Assembly: GCA_002340985.1 (NCBI GenBank)
Contig: DDNC01000013.1
Coordinates: 86,242 to 104,307, forward strand
Length of the DNA stretch: 18,066 nt
Origin: Firmicutes bacterium UBA2530
GTDB lineage: Bacteria > Bacillota > Clostridia > Tissierellales > Sedimentibacteraceae
Direction: 5' to 3'
The notes beneath the pieces are model-generated. The model was not told the origin of the DNA, ran no database searches, and saw only the letters and a program-made list of their open reading frames with translations. The first letter of the stretch is position 1. Every line of letters begins with the position of its first letter. The position numbers and the translations under genes are program-made. Below, one piece after another: positions 14,901-18,066 of the stretch.

Positions 14901-15618
14901 GAGAAATCAAGACATCAATTTCTGAATTTCCTGATTCATCTGCAAAGTAAGTCCTGAGCACTTCAGTAACCGGCTGATTGTCTACCTTGTCACTTTGAAC
15001 GGTGGACAAATAGACTACGCGCACTGCTGCATTCAAATCTTCTATTGACTGAATCAGTGCATCCACATATGAGTGGTCGCCGTTAATAAAGTAATTCCTA
15101 TAGAAAATTACACCTATTCTTGGTCTGACGTCCTGCCCGAAGCCTGCTGTTTCATAATACATCCCGTTCATGGGCAGCTCCCTCGGAGGCTGAATATCTG
15201 TCTTCAAGCCAGAATAGGTGCTTGACATGTATCTTAGCATCTGATGAACATTTTCCTGCCCTCCAAAGGTCATATAATTAAACAGCTGCATACTCACCTC
15301 AGGAGATACATTGTTGTATTCATCTGCAAGAGCAATTATTGTTTCGGTGTTTCCATATATAAATACTTTCAGTCCACTTCTCAAACTCCCCATAATAATA
15401 TCAAATTCAGGCAGACTTTCCTTTCCTCCCATAAGCTGCACAATGAATATATCCGCATCCTTAAGGCGGTTCTGCAATTGCTCTCTCACCTTCACGCTTG
15501 CACATGCCCGTCTGTGAAATACAGATAATTCTAAAAACTGCTCCGTCAGCTTTTTATATGCATTTGAAAAAACTGTTAAATTGGCATCAACTGCCGTGTA
15601 ATAAACAACTTTAAGCAT
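11968..15618 (-). CDS. cobN: CobN-like large subunit of a class I metal chelatase
   Basis: A 1216-residue protein of the CobN/BchH family, the subunit that binds the tetrapyrrole and metal while AAA+ partners hydrolyse ATP. The N-terminal 160 residues form a Rossmann-like region. The core carries DGYWGEPTGECM (448-459), GNIFIGIQPQRN (478-489) and the family hallmark HMGKHGSLEWLPGK (527-540). The GKHG-LEW form is closer to CobN than to ChlH/BchH. A helical insertion around 590-830 and a long C-terminal catalytic region follow, and length and layout look complete. In aerobic B12 synthesis CobN inserts cobalt into hydrogenobyrinic acid diamide, but the metal and substrate here are not shown. The ATG overlaps the chlD end by eight bases (ATGCTTAA), so production of the subunits is probably coupled. 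Confidence 0.93.
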   Translation of the reverse strand: MLKVVYYTAVDANLTVFSNAYKKLTEQFLELSVFHRRACASVKVREQLQNRLKDADIFIVQLMGGKESLPEFDIIMGSLRSGLKVFIYGNTETIIALADEYNNVSPEVSMQLFNYMTFGGQENVHQMLRYMSSTYSGLKTDIQPPRELPMNGMYYETAGFGQDVRPRIGVIFYRNYFINGDHSYVDALIQSIEDLNAAVRVVYLSTVQSDKVDNQPVTEVLRTYFADESGNSEIDVLISLVMFSNGRSDRRFLQAIDVPVLQGLMITDSCNIWSKEAYGLPPSTLTINVALPEMDGVIVALPVATKEVKKDPETGFDLVSYCPVKERVDKMAMLALQYSRLRRADNAEKKIAIIMHNYPPKNETIGCAFGLDTQQSIIEILKNLKNIGYKVDKIYENTRELMDAVFQHCTNDEKWQTEAQLNKTIRMTESDYSTHYEALDAHVREKMDGYWGEPTGECMTCEGAGNKGDILIPGIINGNIFIGIQPQRNQAMDASSAYHSPDIPMGHHYYAYYQWIRHHFGADAVIHMGKHGSLEWLPGKAIALSNQCHPDCAIDTLPNFYPYIINNPGEGTQAKRRSNACIIGHLEPPMREAELYDAYERLSSLINEYMDNAQYNREISEEFKAELDKSFEETGLVLDFENIESIDEKVSEAHSYLEEMKETLINNGLHILGKCPEGQDLVDFVAALTRVSSEEHPSLREAVSEALGYNLEKMMKERAGGTLTDKQSVSEALAAVKEAQEDLIRCCLDGSPYPQIVSKSQTLTDAANYIKKEILPKLIQTSDEITNLMEGLKGKFVPTGPSGAPTRGQTEILPTGRNFYTLNPNMIPTQSAWKTGEKLADMLVERFLAENEGRYPESVGIALFGSPTIRTKGEEVAQILSLIGARPVWQRGGNNIKAFEPIAYSELNRPRIDVTMRITGFFRDAFSNIVEKLDNVICRIAKLDEPEGMNFIKKHVNEDMQEVLQSGRTAEEAFRSSSYRIFSAKPGAYGTGVNTLINGKDWKDKKDIAAMYAEFGGYAYGNKVFGEKETAIFKKRLAGLNMAVKTIDTKETDVIANDDNYSYLGGMVAASEILGGKSINGYIGDSSNPQFLNLRSIQEETRFVIRTKLLNPRWHNALKKHGFKGATDLSSTIDYVFGWDATTEVIDDLTYQKINESFIENEEYSQWLKEANPWAAQNIIERLLEAIDRCLWQADEEQHRKLIRHYLDNEADLESK

Positions 15619-17554
15619 TTTCTCTCCGTCTCCTCCGATTGATATGGGTCATAATCTCATTTGCCGTAATCTGGTCAAGCTTGACATACTCCGCCTTAAG
15701 GGCTTCTGACAACTGCTCAGCCAATCCCAGCCTGAACCTTGATTCCTCACAGTCCAGAACCAGAAGCTGCGCTGGCTCACGGGATAATTCCTTTGCTGCA
15801 CTCATTGCATCTGCAAGTGCATCTGCTGTATACAAAGGAACATTGCTTCGTCCGTCTGATATGAGCACCACCATTTGAAGTGCGTTGGGGTTTTTGGATT
15901 TTTCAGCCTGCACAACAAAGCGCGCCTGCTCCAATGCCGACGCCAATGGTGTGCTTCCTCCCATAGGCATATCCCTCAGCCGCTTATACGCCAAATCATG
16001 ACTGTGGGTTATAGGCAAAATCACCTCTGCCTGTCTACCCCTAAATGAAATAATTCCAACCCTGTCTCTCTTCTCATAAGCCTGCTTAAGCATTGAAAGT
16101 ACGGCTGTTTTAAGTGCCTGCAACCGATGCCTTGCTCTCATGGAGCCGCTTGCATCCACCACGAAAAGTATGGATGCTCCTGTTTTCTTTTCCCTGATTT
16201 TCGCTCGCATATCAGACTTTTCTATTGCAATAGCTAACTCTCCTTTTTCCCTGAATCTCTGAAAAAGAACCGCACGCCTTATGGTTGCATCTATTGCAAG
16301 CTCATCGGAGGCTGTTTTAAAGGTCTTGAATTTAATATATCTGCCCCGCCTCAGCTGAGTACGAACAAATGCACGTTTCCCCGTTCCCATGTCCTTCTTA
16401 ATCCGTTTAGGAAAGTTTAACTGAATTTTCACACCTTCAATACCGTCATTTATGCTGTCCAAAAGGTTTGCCGCTCCCGGTGACGGTGCATACTCTTCCA
16501 ATGGGTTGGGTGGGAGTATATTTTTTTGAAAGTCTGTCTGTTCAACATCTGTGTCCGTTCTGTCTATATTATCTTCACTGTTTGCATTGTCAGCTTCTGA
16601 TGACTCAGGCTGCAGTTTATCTGAATTTTCTTCTCGTTTTTCCTTCTCTGCTTCATTGCCTGTTTCTCTATCCATACCTTCATGGCTTTGACGGTCAGCT
16701 GTATCAGCCTCAGGTAGCGGGCTTCTCCCGTGAATAGGTATGACAAATTGACTCACGCGTTCAATGTCCTCGTGAGCCACAGAAAACCTGTTTTCCCAGG
16801 CACACAGCGCCCTTGCTGCCCTTATCATCGTCACCTCTCCCCTATGACCCTCAAAGGCATTTTCATTTGCAAGCCTTGAGGCATAGTCATAACAGGAATC
16901 AGGCACCGATACCTCTTTCAAGATTCCTCTGGCACGCTTCAAATTATCTTTGGTTTTATTTTGAATCAATTTAAATTTATTCCTGAATGCTGCGGGGTCT
17001 CTTTCATGATCTGCCTGCCTCCTGATGATTTCAGTCCGGGCTTCCAATGAATTTATATCCGATGTTTCCGCAAGCATACCAAAGCGCTCTAATATGCCTG
17101 ACGAAATCCATCCTTCATCAGGGTTCATTGTTCCGAATAAAATAAAATCAGATTTCTGAAGTAAGCCTTCTGACGTCTGATATTTATGTGTTTCGGATGC
17201 TTCGGTTATGCCAAACAACAGTTGTTCACTCAAGAGATTTATATTGTCTATTGCCACAACACCGCCATGGGCCCTTTTTATCACACCATCTGACACGGAT
17301 GCCTCTCCACAGCTTATCATTCGGATATAATCAGGCTCGCCCCAAAGCTGCTCCTCTGTAATTCCCAAGGGTACATCAATTCTCTCCAAATTCTCAGCAA
17401 GCTCCACTGCCGATCGCATCAATGCTGTTTTTGCGGTTCCTGATTTACCCACCAATAGCACCCCTCCCAAATGAGGGTCTGTCATATTCAATATAAAGGG
17501 CAGCTTGCATTGCTCCTGCCCAACTATGGCACTAAAGGGAAACAGTAATTCCAT
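15611..17554 (-). CDS. chlD: ChlD/BchD-like chelatase subunit: degenerate AAA+ domain plus VWA domain
   Basis: A 647-residue protein with an N-terminal AAA+ ATPase-like domain (about 1-275), an acidic, low-complexity linker (about 280-360) and a C-terminal von Willebrand A domain (about 455-640). Walker A is GKSGTAKT (36-43), sensor 1 is GTMNP (141-145) and an arginine-finger-like RFG follows at 157-159. The Walker B is AIDNINLL, with Asn104 where active enzymes have Glu. The VWA metal site is complete: DASGS (467-471), Thr535 and Asp567. In chelatases this subunit bridges the active ChlI ring and the large subunit. I chose the ATG at 17552-17554 behind GAGGG at eight bases; a TTG at 17569 would add five residues. 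It overlaps chlI by 23 bases and cobN by eight. Confidence 0.9.
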   Translation of the reverse strand: MELLFPFSAIVGQEQCKLPFILNMTDPHLGGVLLVGKSGTAKTALMRSAVELAENLERIDVPLGITEEQLWGEPDYIRMISCGEASVSDGVIKRAHGGVVAIDNINLLSEQLLFGITEASETHKYQTSEGLLQKSDFILFGTMNPDEGWISSGILERFGMLAETSDINSLEARTEIIRRQADHERDPAAFRNKFKLIQNKTKDNLKRARGILKEVSVPDSCYDYASRLANENAFEGHRGEVTMIRAARALCAWENRFSVAHEDIERVSQFVIPIHGRSPLPEADTADRQSHEGMDRETGNEAEKEKREENSDKLQPESSEADNANSEDNIDRTDTDVEQTDFQKNILPPNPLEEYAPSPGAANLLDSINDGIEGVKIQLNFPKRIKKDMGTGKRAFVRTQLRRGRYIKFKTFKTASDELAIDATIRRAVLFQRFREKGELAIAIEKSDMRAKIREKKTGASILFVVDASGSMRARHRLQALKTAVLSMLKQAYEKRDRVGIISFRGRQAEVILPITHSHDLAYKRLRDMPMGGSTPLASALEQARFVVQAEKSKNPNALQMVVLISDGRSNVPLYTADALADAMSAAKELSREPAQLLVLDCEESRFRLGLAEQLSEALKAEYVKLDQITANEIMTHINRRRRRENA

Positions 17555-18066
17555 CGTTATTTCCCTCAATTATTTTTTGAATCAACTCAATGTCAAACAC
17601 CATATCATCAAACGGGAGCTTTCTCATACGATGTGGCAGACACAGCGCAGCAGCCAGCAGTATGTCTTCCTGCACTACCTCACTTCGCCCTTCAAAGGCT
17701 GCCTGAGCCTGAGCTGTTTTAAGCATTGTTATATCTGCTCTGTGCCCGTCAACACCCAACCCGATTGCTATTCGGGCAATAGTTTCTACTATATAATCTG
17801 AATATTTAACGTCTTTGAGCCTGTTTTTAGCCTCACAAATTTTTTCACCCAATGCCTTCTGTTGATTTTCATATTGGCTGCAAAATCCCTCCGGGTCATT
17901 TTCGAAGGCAATTCTCCTTTTGACCACCTCTGTTCTCACAAAAACATCTCTTTCAGATTCAACGGTGACCATGAGCCCGAATCTGTCTAAAAGCTGAGGC
18001 CTCAAGTCTCCCTCCTCCGGGTTCATTGTCCCTATAAGCGTAAATCTGGCAGGATGCTTGAAGGAT
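17532..18066 (-). CDS. chlI: ChlI/BchI-like AAA+ ATPase subunit of the chelatase (partial, 5' end beyond window)
   Basis: Only the C-terminal 177 codons are visible; the Walker A and Walker B motifs lie beyond the right edge. The visible part starts at FKHPARFTLIGTMNPEEGDL, which holds sensor 1 (LIGTMNPEEG), then LLDRFGL with the arginine finger. A helical lid domain follows, with DGHRADITMLKTAQAQAAFEGR, a signature of the magnesium-chelatase ATPase subunit. It would form the ATP-hydrolysing hexameric ring that drives metal insertion with ChlD and CobN. It overlaps chlD by 23 bases on the same strand, so chlI-chlD-cobN is one operon whose promoter is outside the window. Confidence 0.92.
   Translation of the reverse strand, partial: SFKHPARFTLIGTMNPEEGDLRPQLLDRFGLMVTVESERDVFVRTEVVKRRIAFENDPEGFCSQYENQQKALGEKICEAKNRLKDVKYSDYIVETIARIAIGLGVDGHRADITMLKTAQAQAAFEGRSEVVQEDILLAAALCLPHRMRKLPFDDMVFDIELIQKIIEGNNDGITVSL

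Overview
The window looks like chromosomal DNA of a low-to-moderate GC Gram-positive bacterium, most likely a member of the Clostridia (Bacillota). The signs are A/T-rich intergenic DNA with sigma-A-like promoters, strong purine-rich ribosome binding sites (AGGAGG, GGAGGTGA), T-tract terminators, and the gene families present. This placement is inferred from style and content; no marker gene is in the window. All genes but one lie on the minus strand, so the text reads from right to left for most operons. I see no rRNA, tRNA, CRISPR array, insertion sequence or phage gene.

Layout, left to right. (1) 1-2760: a minus-strand operon gntR-dppB-dppC-dppD (dppD runs off the left edge). It encodes an FCD-type GntR regulator followed by an Opp/Dpp-type ABC importer. 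A near-consensus sigma-A promoter sits just upstream, and a 16-bp perfect palindrome overlaps its -10 box, so the operon is probably repressed by its own first product. The DppB permease appears to lack about 35-40 residues after its first hydrophobic stretch. (2) 2823-3057: a strong bidirectional terminator and a short open frame without an AUG, perhaps a gene remnant. (3) 3082-6301: ku and ligD, a two-gene bacterial non-homologous end-joining operon; LigD has the domain order phosphoesterase-ligase-polymerase. (4) 6441-7958: a berberine-bridge-type FAD oxidoreductase with both covalent flavin attachment residues, followed by its own terminator. (5) 8168-8919: a PAP2 phosphatase on the plus strand, the only gene in that direction, with its own promoter and a shared terminator against the converging AraC gene. 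(6) 8981-10561: an AraC regulator with a GyrI-like ligand domain, then a small SAM methyltransferase, both minus strand. (7) 10845-11900: a nitrilase-superfamily amidohydrolase with its own promoter and terminator. (8) 11968-18066: a tightly overlapping chlI-chlD-cobN operon (chlI cut by the right edge) encoding a three-subunit, class I type metal chelatase.

How they fit together. Three multigene units are clear: the regulated oligopeptide/dipeptide-type importer, the NHEJ repair pair, and the chelatase. The remaining genes look like single transcription units and I find no evidence that they form one pathway. The most open biological question is the chelatase: a CobN large subunit paired with ChlI/ChlD-type AAA+ partners rather than CobS/CobT, with no tetrapyrrole pathway gene visible beside it, so its metal and substrate cannot be read from this window.
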